DNA of 64,000 nt from Exiguobacterium profundum (GTDB lineage: Bacteria > Bacillota > Bacilli > Exiguobacteriales > Exiguobacteriaceae), in the NCBI RefSeq assembly GCF_001909285.1, contig NZ_MRSV01000001.1:2064556-2128555 (forward strand), in the 5' to 3' direction. A program made the position numbers and the translations under genes. Each line of letters starts with the position of its first letter. Positions within the stretch are counted from its first letter, which is position 1. The notes beneath the pieces are model-generated. The model did no database searches and was not told where the DNA came from. It saw nothing but the letters and a program-made list of their open reading frames with translations. Positions 56,401 to 64,000 of this stretch are shown here, piece after piece.

Positions 56401-58425
56401 TTAAATCACCCCAATACTTTTCACTTCGACGGAACTGAGTAATTCGTTATAAGCCAATACCGGCACATCTGGATAATACCGTTCGAGTAATTGACGAACG
56501 AACAGACGAATCGTTGGGGAACATAAAATCACAGCCGATGCCCCATATCGTTCAAACATTGACAGTTGTTCGCCAGTGCGCTCGATAATCTCTCGAGCTT
56601 GCTCTGGGTCGAGCGCCAAATAGTTCCCGAACTCCGTTTTCTGAACCGCATCTTGCACCGTCTGTTCCGTCTGTCCGCCGAGTGTCACGACGTAAAGGGG
56701 ACCTTCAGGTGGTTTGACTTGATCGGTCAATTGACGGGACAAGCCTTGACGGCAATACTCTCCTAAGATTTCCGCATCTTTCGTCACTTTTCCGTAGTCT
56801 GCCATCGTCTCGAACAGAAGCGGCAAGTTTCGAATGGAAACACTTTCTTGGAGTAAGTGGCGCAACACTTTCTGAATTTCGCCAATCGAAAGGACTGACG
56901 GCGTCACGTCCTCTACGAGAACCGGATGCGTCTCTTTCAGGTGCTCGACGAGTTGTTTCGTCTCTTCCCGACCGAGTAAATCTGCCGCATGTTTCTTCAA
57001 CGTCTCGGTCAAGTGAGTCGCGACAACAGAAGGCGGATCAACGACGGTATACCCGCTCATTTCTGCCCGAGTTCGTGTTTCTTCATCAATCCAAAGGGCA
57101 GGAAGACCGAATGCTGGTTCCGTTGTTTCAATTCCATATACCTCAGGGTCTTCGATGCCCGGGCTCATCGCCAAGTAATGATCCAGCAATAGCTCTCCCT
57201 CTGCAACGACGTTCCCTTTGACTTTGATTCGGTATGCGTTCGGTGATAACTGCAAGTGATCGCGAATCCGGACCGTCGGTAAGATGAAGCCAAGCTCGAG
57301 TGCGAGTTGACGACGAATCATGACAACGCGGTCTAACAAGTCACCGCCTTGAGACTCATCAGCAAGCGGAATCAAGCCATATCCGAATTCAAATTCAATC
57401 GAGTCAATCTGCAACAGCGAGACGACTGATTCTGTCGGCGCTGTCGATGGTTCCTCTTCGAGCATCGGCTCTTCCATTGCCTGACGGATATTTCGACGCA
57501 TCGTGTAGGCGCCGAAGAATGCCGTTCCGGCAATGATCATCGTCACAGGAAGTAGGGGCGGTGATACAAAACCAAGCATGAAGACAATCGACCCGGCGAT
57601 ATAAAGGAGTGATGGGTTTTGACCGAGCTGGTCGATTACGTCTTCCCCTAAGTTTCCATCCGAGACGGCACGGGTCACGATGATCCCGGTCGCGGTCGAA
57701 ATCAAAAGTGCTGGGATTTGACTGACCAAGCCATCCCCGATTGTCATGAGTGAGAACGTTTGGAACGCTTCTCCAACTGGTAATCCCATTTGAACGACAC
57801 CGATGATAATCCCGAAGATCAAGTTGATCGTAACGATGATAATACCAGCGATGGCATCTCCTTTAACGAACTTCGATGCCCCGTCCATTGATCCATAGAA
57901 GTCCGCCTCGCTTTGAATTTTACGGCGACGCATCTGGGCTTCTTTGTCGTCAATTAAACCAGAGTTCAAATCGGCATCGATGGCCATCTGTTTCCCCGGC
58001 ATCGCATCGAGTGTGAAGCGAGCAGATACTTCCGATACACGCTCTGCTCCTTTCGTGATGACGACGAATTGAATGATGACAAGAATCAGAAAGACGACAA
58101 ATCCGACAAGGACATTTCCACCGATGACGAAATCACCGAACGTCTCGATGACTTCCCCACCATAACCTTTAGATAGAATCGAACGGGTCGTCGATACGTT
58201 CAAACCAAGACGAAACAACGTCACAATCAATAAGAGAGAAGGGAATACGGAGAAGTCAAGTGCTTCCCGGGCATTCATCGCCACAAGTAGAATCATGATG
58301 GCGATCAAAATATTTACGATGATTAAAAAGTCTAATAAAAACCCCGGTAGCGGGATGATCAGCATGATGACAATCATCAACACACCAATCAAAATTGCAA
58401 AGTCTTTCGCTTTTACTGCCAACAC
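56401..58425 (-). CDS. flhA: Flagellar export gate protein FlhA
   Basis: 674 residues. About eight membrane helices in the first 310 residues, including the FHIPEP-family signature region (FPSLLLIVTLFRLGLNVSTTR and DAMPGKQMAIDADLN), then a cytoplasmic domain (about 330-674) that docks chaperone-substrate complexes. It uses proton motive force for export. Confidence 0.96.
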   Translation of the reverse strand: MLAVKAKDFAILIGVLMIVIMLIIPLPGFLLDFLIIVNILIAIMILLVAMNAREALDFSVFPSLLLIVTLFRLGLNVSTTRSILSKGYGGEVIETFGDFVIGGNVLVGFVVFLILVIIQFVVITKGAERVSEVSARFTLDAMPGKQMAIDADLNSGLIDDKEAQMRRRKIQSEADFYGSMDGASKFVKGDAIAGIIIVTINLIFGIIIGVVQMGLPVGEAFQTFSLMTIGDGLVSQIPALLISTATGIIVTRAVSDGNLGEDVIDQLGQNPSLLYIAGSIVFMLGFVSPPLLPVTMIIAGTAFFGAYTMRRNIRQAMEEPMLEEEPSTAPTESVVSLLQIDSIEFEFGYGLIPLADESQGGDLLDRVVMIRRQLALELGFILPTVRIRDHLQLSPNAYRIKVKGNVVAEGELLLDHYLAMSPGIEDPEVYGIETTEPAFGLPALWIDEETRTRAEMSGYTVVDPPSVVATHLTETLKKHAADLLGREETKQLVEHLKETHPVLVEDVTPSVLSIGEIQKVLRHLLQESVSIRNLPLLFETMADYGKVTKDAEILGEYCRQGLSRQLTDQVKPPEGPLYVVTLGGQTEQTVQDAVQKTEFGNYLALDPEQAREIIERTGEQLSMFERYGASAVILCSPTIRLFVRQLLERYYPDVPVLAYNELLSSVEVKSIGVI

Positions 58426-58435
58426 ATACTCCTCC

Positions 58436-59530
58436 TCAAGACGGTTGCTTCATTTGATAGACGAATGCCAGTACTTCCGCAATGGCTTGATAAAACGATT
58501 CGTCTACCACCTCACCGATGTCGATTTGCGCATAGAGCGCTCGCGCGAGTGGTTTATTTTCAACAATGGCCACGTCATGTTCTTTTGCGACATCTCGAAT
58601 ATGAAAGGCGACCCGGTCGACCCCTTTGGCGACCACGAGCGGCGCAAAATCTTTCGTGTCATCATATCGAATGACGACCGCGTAATGGGTCGGGTTCGTG
58701 ATGACGACATCGGCATTCGGTATCTCTTGCATCATCCGTCGCATCGCCATTTCCCGTTGTTGCTGTTTGATTTTAGATTTGATGAGTGGGTCACCTTCCG
58801 TATTTTTGTACTCATTTTTTATATCTTGCTTAGACATTCGGATCGATTTCTCGAAATCAAATCGTTGGTAGAATAAATCGAGTAGTGCAAGTGCGAGCAA
58901 GGCGACACTTACCCAAAGACCAAGTTCGATTGTGATACTCGCGAGTGCGACAATCGATTCACGAACTTGTTCGACGGCCATCCGAGACAGTTCTTTCTGA
59001 TTTTTCCAAAGGACAGCGACAGCGGTTGTCAGGATGATTAACAATTTGAATAAGGACTTTAAAAATTCGACGACCGCTTTCATACTGACGATGCGTTTGA
59101 CCCCCTTGATCGGGTCGATCCGCTCAAGCTTTGGTTGAATGGCTTCTAAAGAAAATAACGTTCCGATTTGTAGGTAATTGATGAGAATCCCAAACACGAC
59201 GGCGACGATAAAGAACGGAGCCAAAATCAAACCGACACGGAGCATTAAGTCGACGATCATATCCGACATGCCGCCCGTCACGTTAAACAATAAATACTCT
59301 GGGCTGAGTAAATCGCTGATTAAAGAAAGCAATTGCTGCCCAATCACGGGACCGAAAAAAGATAACATGAGAAACATCGCAAAAAGTGCGAACGCTCCAG
59401 TCAAATCGGCTGACTTGGCGACCTGCCCCTTCTTTCGGGAGTCTTCCCGTTTACGTGGCGTCGCTTTTTCTGTCTTTTCACCTGCAAAAAACTGTAGATT
59501 GACCGATAAAGGATATAGAGGCTTCTTCAT
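58436..59530 (-). CDS. flhB: Flagellar export switch protein FlhB
   Basis: 364 residues. Four membrane helices are followed by a cytoplasmic domain with the autocleavage motif NPTH (VVITNPTHYAVV) that switches export from rod/hook to filament substrates. The basic N-terminus EKTEKATPRKREDSRKKGQV is typical. It overlaps fliR by 4 bp. Confidence 0.96.
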   Translation of the reverse strand: MKKPLYPLSVNLQFFAGEKTEKATPRKREDSRKKGQVAKSADLTGAFALFAMFLMLSFFGPVIGQQLLSLISDLLSPEYLLFNVTGGMSDMIVDLMLRVGLILAPFFIVAVVFGILINYLQIGTLFSLEAIQPKLERIDPIKGVKRIVSMKAVVEFLKSLFKLLIILTTAVAVLWKNQKELSRMAVEQVRESIVALASITIELGLWVSVALLALALLDLFYQRFDFEKSIRMSKQDIKNEYKNTEGDPLIKSKIKQQQREMAMRRMMQEIPNADVVITNPTHYAVVIRYDDTKDFAPLVVAKGVDRVAFHIRDVAKEHDVAIVENKPLARALYAQIDIGEVVDESFYQAIAEVLAFVYQMKQPS

Positions 59531-60297
59531 GAGGCGTCTCCTAATATGAGCATAAAGTCGTGCATCACTTCTTGTAATAGCGGGATGAACTGGCTGATTC
59601 CTGTCAATGTCAGTCCCATCAATAAAACCATGACGGCAAAACCAGCGATAAGTTTAAATGAAAATCCGATGGCAAAGATATTGAATTGCGGTGCTGACTT
59701 CGCTAAAAAACCGAGAGCTAAGTCCACAAGCAGTAAGGAAGCCATCATCGGCAACGCTAATTGCAACGCGACCATCATTGTCATCGTGACGACTTTTACA
59801 GCCATCATCAATGAAGCTTCAGTAAAATTGATCATCGGTTGGCCAGGCGGATAGATTTGAAAGCTATAATAAATGCCGTCAATCAGCAGAAGATGCAGGT
59901 TGCTCGTCAACAAAATGAATAGCGTAAAAATATAATAAAATCGTCCAATCAATGGTGATTGACCGCCAAACATCGGATCATATGCGGATGCCATCGCTAA
60001 TCCGAGCTGTAAATCGATGACCCCACCGGCAATTTGCGGTGCAAAAAATAGGATGTTGATCAACAGTCCGAGTAAAAGTCCGATCATGACTTCATAGACG
60101 ACTTGCAGGACAAACGCATTGGTCATTTGAATTGGCTCGGTCAATGTGAACATTGCATAGTATGCTAAAAACGCACTGAACGCGACGCGGTGCATGACCG
60201 GTAATTGTCTCGTCGAGAACAACGGGACACTGACAAAAAAGCCAGACAGTCGCGCGAACGTTAATCCATACATACTGATGAAGTCGACTGCATTCAT
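59527..60297 (-). CDS. fliR: Flagellar export protein FliR
   Basis: A 256-residue integral membrane component of the FliPQR export gate. It has about six helices with segments LTFARLSGFFVSVPLFSTR and PQIAGGVIDLQLGLAMAS. It overlaps fliQ and flhB by 4 bp each. Confidence 0.95.
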   Translation of the reverse strand: MNAVDFISMYGLTFARLSGFFVSVPLFSTRQLPVMHRVAFSAFLAYYAMFTLTEPIQMTNAFVLQVVYEVMIGLLLGLLINILFFAPQIAGGVIDLQLGLAMASAYDPMFGGQSPLIGRFYYIFTLFILLTSNLHLLLIDGIYYSFQIYPPGQPMINFTEASLMMAVKVVTMTMMVALQLALPMMASLLLVDLALGFLAKSAPQFNIFAIGFSFKLIAGFAVMVLLMGLTLTGISQFIPLLQEVMHDFMLILGDAS

Positions 60298-60566
60298 TTC
60301 GAAGCAACCTCGACCATCAACTCAAAAATCAAACGCGTGAACCCTTCAATCTGTTGAAGCATCCACGGTCCAAAAATGACGAGACCGATGAAGACCGAGA
60401 TAATTTTCGGAACGAACGATAACGTTTGTTCTTGAATTTGAGTCGTGGCCTGTAAAATCGAGATCACGAGACCGACGATCAGTGAGATGAGTAGAAGTGG
60501 CATTGATATTTTTAATAAGGTCCACACACTCTCTGTCGCCAAATAGATGACCATTTCTTGTGTCAT
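60294..60566 (-). CDS. fliQ: Flagellar export protein FliQ
   Basis: A 90-residue, two-helix subunit of the export gate. LLISLIVGLVISILQATTQIQEQTL is the conserved core. It overlaps fliR by 4 bp. Confidence 0.95.
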   Translation of the reverse strand: MTQEMVIYLATESVWTLLKISMPLLLISLIVGLVISILQATTQIQEQTLSFVPKIISVFIGLVIFGPWMLQQIEGFTRLIFELMVEVASK

Positions 60567-60577
60567 GTCCGTTCCCC

Positions 60578-61243
60578 CTACATACTTCTAAGCAATGATT
60601 CCACAATCAAGTGCCAGCCATCGACCAATACAAACAATAATAATTTAAACGGCAGTGCAATCATGACTGGAGGAAGCATCATCATCCCCATCGACATGAG
60701 GACACTCGCGACTACCATATCAATGATTAAAAACGGTAAGAAAATCATGAAGCCGATTTGGAAAGCGGTCTTCAACTCACTGATCGCATAAGCAGGAACC
60801 AAAGCGAGGAGAGGTACATCATCTAGTGTCTCCGGCTGCTCGTAATTCCCATACTTTAAGAACAGTTGTAAATCTTCTTGTCTTGTATATTTCGACATGA
60901 ACTCTTTCATCGTCCCACTTGCCTCATCGAACGCCTCATTTTGTGAGATCTTGTCATCGAGGTATGGTTTTAATGCGTTCTCATTTAAGTCAGAGAGAAC
61001 TGGAGACATGACGAACAGTGTGATGAACAGTGCCAATCCGACAATCAATTGGTTCGGTGGCGTTTGCTGTGTACCGAGCGCCGGTCGAATGAATGACAAG
61101 ACGACCACGACACGGGTAAAGCAAGTCATCAAGATTAAAAAGGATGGTGCGAGCGTCAGCAATGTTAACAAAATCAATAGCTTGATGGATGTCGATGTAC
61201 TGTCCGGTGTTTCTAAATTGATCAATTGCTCAAACGTTGTCAT
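60578..61243 (-). CDS. fliP: Flagellar export protein FliP
   Basis: 221 residues. A short N-terminus, then membrane helices with the conserved TCFTRVVVVLSFIRPALGTQQTPPNQ and the C-terminal FQIGFMIFLPFLIIDMVVASVLMSMGM. It forms the FliP5-FliQ4-FliR1 gate. No cleavable signal sequence is evident. It overlaps fliO/fliZ by 4 bp. Confidence 0.95.
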   Translation of the reverse strand: MTTFEQLINLETPDSTSTSIKLLILLTLLTLAPSFLILMTCFTRVVVVLSFIRPALGTQQTPPNQLIVGLALFITLFVMSPVLSDLNENALKPYLDDKISQNEAFDEASGTMKEFMSKYTRQEDLQLFLKYGNYEQPETLDDVPLLALVPAYAISELKTAFQIGFMIFLPFLIIDMVVASVLMSMGMMMLPPVMIALPFKLLLFVLVDGWHLIVESLLRSM

Positions 61244-61734
61244 GATTTCTTCCTCACTTCTTCTAGCTGAGCGAGTTGTTTCTTAAAGGTGTCTAAAAAT
61301 GCATTCGAATTAGACGTTCGGAGTGACAAGGTTTCCGTTTGCTCTTCCTCCATCGTGTCCGCATCAAGTCGATCGATCAGTTGAATCGAATCGCCGACAC
61401 CGAGTACATATACCTGGTCACCGAGCTTCACGAGCTGAACAGAGCGGTCTTTCCCAAGAGGGACGCCTCCGAGATGTTTCATATGTTGAGTCGCTTTCAC
61501 GCCTTGTGTTTTGGAACCGAGCCAACGCATCAAAACGATAAATCCGCCGACCACGACCACGAGACTTAACACGACTTTCACGCCATTGCCAATGGTTGAC
61601 GCTGTCGTTGGAACGTTACTTTCCTGTTCATCTGTCTGTTGTTGCTCGAATTGTTGGTCTACGGTGGCGGCCTCAACCGTGGTTGGACCGAAGAGCCCAA
61701 CCACGAGAAGAATAATCAACCACCATTTCTTCAT
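61240..61734 (-). CDS. fliZ: FliO/FliZ-type flagellar export assembly protein
   Basis: 164 residues. A signal peptide (about 1-22, ending VEA-A), a short extracytoplasmic Gln/Glu-rich loop, one membrane helix (about 52-68, VKVVLSLVVVVGGFIVLMRW) and a cytoplasmic domain with the FliO-like VQLVKLGDQVYVLGVGD. FliO helps the FliP ring assemble. The position between cheY and fliP is as in B. subtilis fliZ. Confidence 0.9.
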   Translation of the reverse strand: MKKWWLIILLVVGLFGPTTVEAATVDQQFEQQQTDEQESNVPTTASTIGNGVKVVLSLVVVVGGFIVLMRWLGSKTQGVKATQHMKHLGGVPLGKDRSVQLVKLGDQVYVLGVGDSIQLIDRLDADTMEEEQTETLSLRTSNSNAFLDTFKKQLAQLEEVRKKS

Positions 61735-62096
61735 TGTGCGACCGTTTTAGAAACTGCTTCGATGACACGCTCTGCATTGAAAGGCTTGACGATAAAGTCT
61801 TTTGCACCAGCTTGAATGGCATCGATGACCATCGCTTGTTGTCCCATCGCTGAACACATGATGATTTTCGCATTCGAGTCGAAGCTACGAATTTCTTTCA
61901 ATGCTGCGAGTCCATCCATCTCAGGCATCGTGATGTCAAGTGTGACGAGATCCGGTGTGAGTTCACGATATTTCGCGACAGCGTCCGCTCCGTTTTCCGC
62001 CTCACCTACTACGTCGTACCCGTTCTTTGTCAAAATGTCCTTAATCATCATACGCATGAACGCTGCGTCATCTACTACTAATACTTTTGCACTCAT
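61731..62096 (-). CDS. cheY: Chemotaxis response regulator CheY
   Basis: A 121-residue single receiver domain. Acidic pocket DD near residue 10, phospho-acceptor Asp in VTLDITMPEMDG, then the Thr/Ser (MCSAMG) and Lys (FIVKPF) switch residues. The ATG at 62096 has AAGGAGG upstream. CheY-P binds FliM/FliY at the motor and in B. subtilis promotes counter-clockwise (smooth) swimming. Confidence 0.96.
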   Translation of the reverse strand: MSAKVLVVDDAAFMRMMIKDILTKNGYDVVGEAENGADAVAKYRELTPDLVTLDITMPEMDGLAALKEIRSFDSNAKIIMCSAMGQQAMVIDAIQAGAKDFIVKPFNAERVIEAVSKTVAQ

Positions 62097-62109
62097 TCTA
62101 AATTCCTCC

Positions 62110-63240
62110 TTAAACGATTCCGATCCGCTCATGCGGTTGAATAATTTCTGTTACACGTACCCCAAAGTTTTCTTCAATGACGACGACTTCTCCTCTAGCG
62201 ATTCGCTGTTGGTTGACATAAATGTCTACCGGCTCACCTGCTAATTTGTCGAGTTCAATGATGGAGCCTTGTGATAACTCAAGTACTTCCCGAACGGATT
62301 TTTTCTTTTTTTTTAACTCTACTGTCACGTTTAACGGGACATCATACAGCAACCCAAGATTCGCTGGGGCCGTTTCTTGTGACGCCGGTGATTGGAGTGG
62401 CATGAATTCCGCCTGGCTCACAGCTACTTCCGGCATAGATTTTTGCTTGTTTGGTTGTGGGGCAACGGACTGTGCTGTTTGTTGTGCTTGTGGCTGTGGT
62501 TTCGGTGCTTCCGCTCTCGGCTGCTCTTTTACCGGTTCTGATGCCGCTTGGACCTCTCCAGTCGCTTTCATCAACTCGTCGACTAACTGCTTTCCAAACT
62601 GAATTGGTGCAATCTGGACAATCGTTGAATCAATCAACGTGCCTACTTTGAGATTGAACTCAATGAGTACCATCGTCTCCCATAGTTCAAGGCGATCGAT
62701 GATTGTCTGATTCTTTGTTGCATCAAACACTTCGACAAGAGGTGGCGAGATGTCAATTTTCTTCGAAAATACCGTCGATAAAGACGTTGCTGCCGCACCC
62801 ATCATTTGATTCATCGCTTCTTGAACAGCTGATAAACGAATCTCATCAAGGCTCTCCGGATCAACATTCTCTCCACTTCCACCTAACATGAGGTCAGAGA
62901 TGATTGCCGCATCTTCGCGAGTCAATACGAGAACATTTTCCCCTTGGATTCCTTCTGTATAGCCAACTCGAAGTGCCACGTGAGGAGTGGGATAGCGTTC
63001 GCGTAACGCTTCAATTCTCACTTCACTGACAACCGGTGTCGTAATTTCCACTTTCTGTTGTAATAATGTTGACAAGGCTGTTGCCGAGTTCCCGAATGAA
63101 ATATTCCCAATTTCTCCGAGTGCGTCGCTCTCCATCGAATCTAAATGTTCTTCTTTTGCTTCGACTTCTGGCGTCGGCGTATTGTCGCTTGTCCCACGTA
63201 ATAACGCATCAATTTCATCTTGTGACAGCATCTCACTCAT
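62110..63240 (-). CDS. fliY: Flagellar switch protein and CheY-P phosphatase FliY
   Basis: 376 residues. N-terminal CheY-P-binding peptide (LSQDEIDALLRG), a CheC-like domain with two phosphatase helices (ESDALGEIGNISFGNSA and SAVQEAMNQMMGAA), a Pro/Gln/Ala linker (about 225-275) and a C-terminal SpoA/FliN domain. It is both C-ring component and phosphatase. It overlaps fliM by 4 bp. Confidence 0.95.
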   Translation of the reverse strand: MSEMLSQDEIDALLRGTSDNTPTPEVEAKEEHLDSMESDALGEIGNISFGNSATALSTLLQQKVEITTPVVSEVRIEALRERYPTPHVALRVGYTEGIQGENVLVLTREDAAIISDLMLGGSGENVDPESLDEIRLSAVQEAMNQMMGAAATSLSTVFSKKIDISPPLVEVFDATKNQTIIDRLELWETMVLIEFNLKVGTLIDSTIVQIAPIQFGKQLVDELMKATGEVQAASEPVKEQPRAEAPKPQPQAQQTAQSVAPQPNKQKSMPEVAVSQAEFMPLQSPASQETAPANLGLLYDVPLNVTVELKKKKKSVREVLELSQGSIIELDKLAGEPVDIYVNQQRIARGEVVVIEENFGVRVTEIIQPHERIGIV

Positions 63241-64000
63241 TGCTCTTCCTCCTTCACACGGTGAAGCACTTGAACCGCCATTCGCTTCCCGCTCACACCG
63301 ACTTGCCCTTTAAATACTTTATTTTCCCCCACCATGACGGACAGAGGTTCTTTTGCTAATTGATCGAGTGCCAAACAATCTCCGACTTCTAGATGCAACA
63401 AATCTCCAAACGTGATTGTCGTCCCACCGAGTAAGGATACAACTTCGACTGTCGAGTTCATCAATTGAGCTTTAAGTGGCTCTTTACTCGATTGACTTGC
63501 ATTCCGTCGATTCGCTTCTTGCATCCAATAATGACTCGATAGTTTGGACAATACCGGTTCGATTGTCACGAATGGAAGACAAACGTTGATGGTTCCGCTC
63601 ACTTCACCAATCGTCACACCAATCGAAATCAAGACGACCGTTTCGTTTGGTGAAACGAGTTGCAGGAACTGCGGATTCACTTCAACAGCTGACATTTCTG
63701 CTTTAATCTCAGCAATCGATTCCCAAGCATCTCCATAAGTCGAAAAGGCTCGTTTGTACAATTGCGTCAAAATCCGCATCTCAATTTCGGTGAACGATTC
63801 GATTTTATCCATCTCGACACCAGGACCTCCGAGTAACCGGTCTAGCATCGCGTATGAGATGTTCGGATTGACTTCGATGATGAATCGTCCGTTTAACGGT
63901 GGCGCCTCAATCAAGTTGATCATCGTCATGCTCGGAATGGAATGAATGAATTCATCGTACGGTAATTGTTCGACCGAGTTGACCGAAAACTGAACATATG
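63237..64000 (-). CDS. fliM: Flagellar switch protein FliM (partial, start off window)
   Basis: The frame is open to the right edge, with 253 codons of the C-terminal part visible. The middle CheC-like domain contains NGRFIIEVNPNISYAMLDRLLGG, and the C-terminal SpoA domain starts around LAKEPLSVMVGE. FliM forms the C-ring and binds CheY-P with its N-terminus, which lies beyond the window. Confidence 0.94.
   Translation of the reverse strand, partial: YVQFSVNSVEQLPYDEFIHSIPSMTMINLIEAPPLNGRFIIEVNPNISYAMLDRLLGGPGVEMDKIESFTEIEMRILTQLYKRAFSTYGDAWESIAEIKAEMSAVEVNPQFLQLVSPNETVVLISIGVTIGEVSGTINVCLPFVTIEPVLSKLSSHYWMQEANRRNASQSSKEPLKAQLMNSTVEVVSLLGGTTITFGDLLHLEVGDCLALDQLAKEPLSVMVGENKVFKGQVGVSGKRMAVQVLHRVKEEEQ

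Overview
The window looks like a core-genome segment of a Gram-positive, motile, non-sporulating Bacillales bacterium. Gene order follows Bacillus subtilis over long stretches: cmk/prsW/gudB/ypdA, ypbH/recQ/ypbB/fer, rnjB/spoIIIE/ymfC, rpsO/pnp/mlpA, the nusA-infB-rbfA-truB-ribF group, rpsB-tsf-pyrH-frr-uppS-cdsA-dxr-rseP-proS-polC, and the fla/che operon up to sigD. Sporulation-linked neighbours that sit here in Bacillus (ylxY, the spoVF/dapG block, tepA) are missing. A murE-femX pair suggests a Lys-type, bridged peptidoglycan. Exiguobacterium is the genus that fits best, but this is inference from synteny and wall chemistry. I see no rRNA or tRNA genes, insertion sequences, prophage or CRISPR.

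Layout. 1-4.8 kb: plsC (cut by the left edge), cmk, a PilZ c-di-GMP receptor and the PrsW protease on the minus strand, then ansA and ypdA on the plus strand. 4.8-11.6 kb: gudB, ddl, a MecA-type adaptor, a MerR regulator with a B12-binding domain, a small membrane protein, recQ and ypbB, then ferredoxin on the plus strand. 12-17.7 kb: a nucleoside ABC importer (nupN-O-P-Q) and its GntR regulator. 18-26.8 kb: DNA translocase, RNase J, a wall module (M15 peptidase, FemX-like transferase, MurE) and an M16 peptidase. 26.8-36.3 kb: pnp, rpsO, ribF, truB, rbfA, infB, ylxQ, rnpM, nusA, rimP. 36.4-49.8 kb: polC, proS, rseP, dxr, cdsA, uppS, frr, pyrH, tsf, rpsB. 49.8-64 kb: a continuous flagellar/chemotaxis operon from a SwrB-like gene back to fliM (cut by the right edge), tightly packed with many 4-bp overlaps and no cheB.

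The most striking anomaly is a set of lesions in otherwise conserved genes. polC, normally essential, carries two in-frame TAA codons but keeps one frame and the normal family length. The nupN lipoprotein gene also has two in-frame TAA codons in place of conserved aromatic residues. The neighbouring nupO ATPase has Tyr where the Walker B Asp belongs. Consensus or assembly error (or deliberate alteration) is the simplest explanation; true pseudogenes or TAA readthrough are the alternatives. Other notable points are a CarH-like candidate B12 photoreceptor with a palindrome upstream, a cmk ribosome-binding site separated from its start by a perfect hairpin, and several ribosomal-protein and operon leaders with strong secondary structure.
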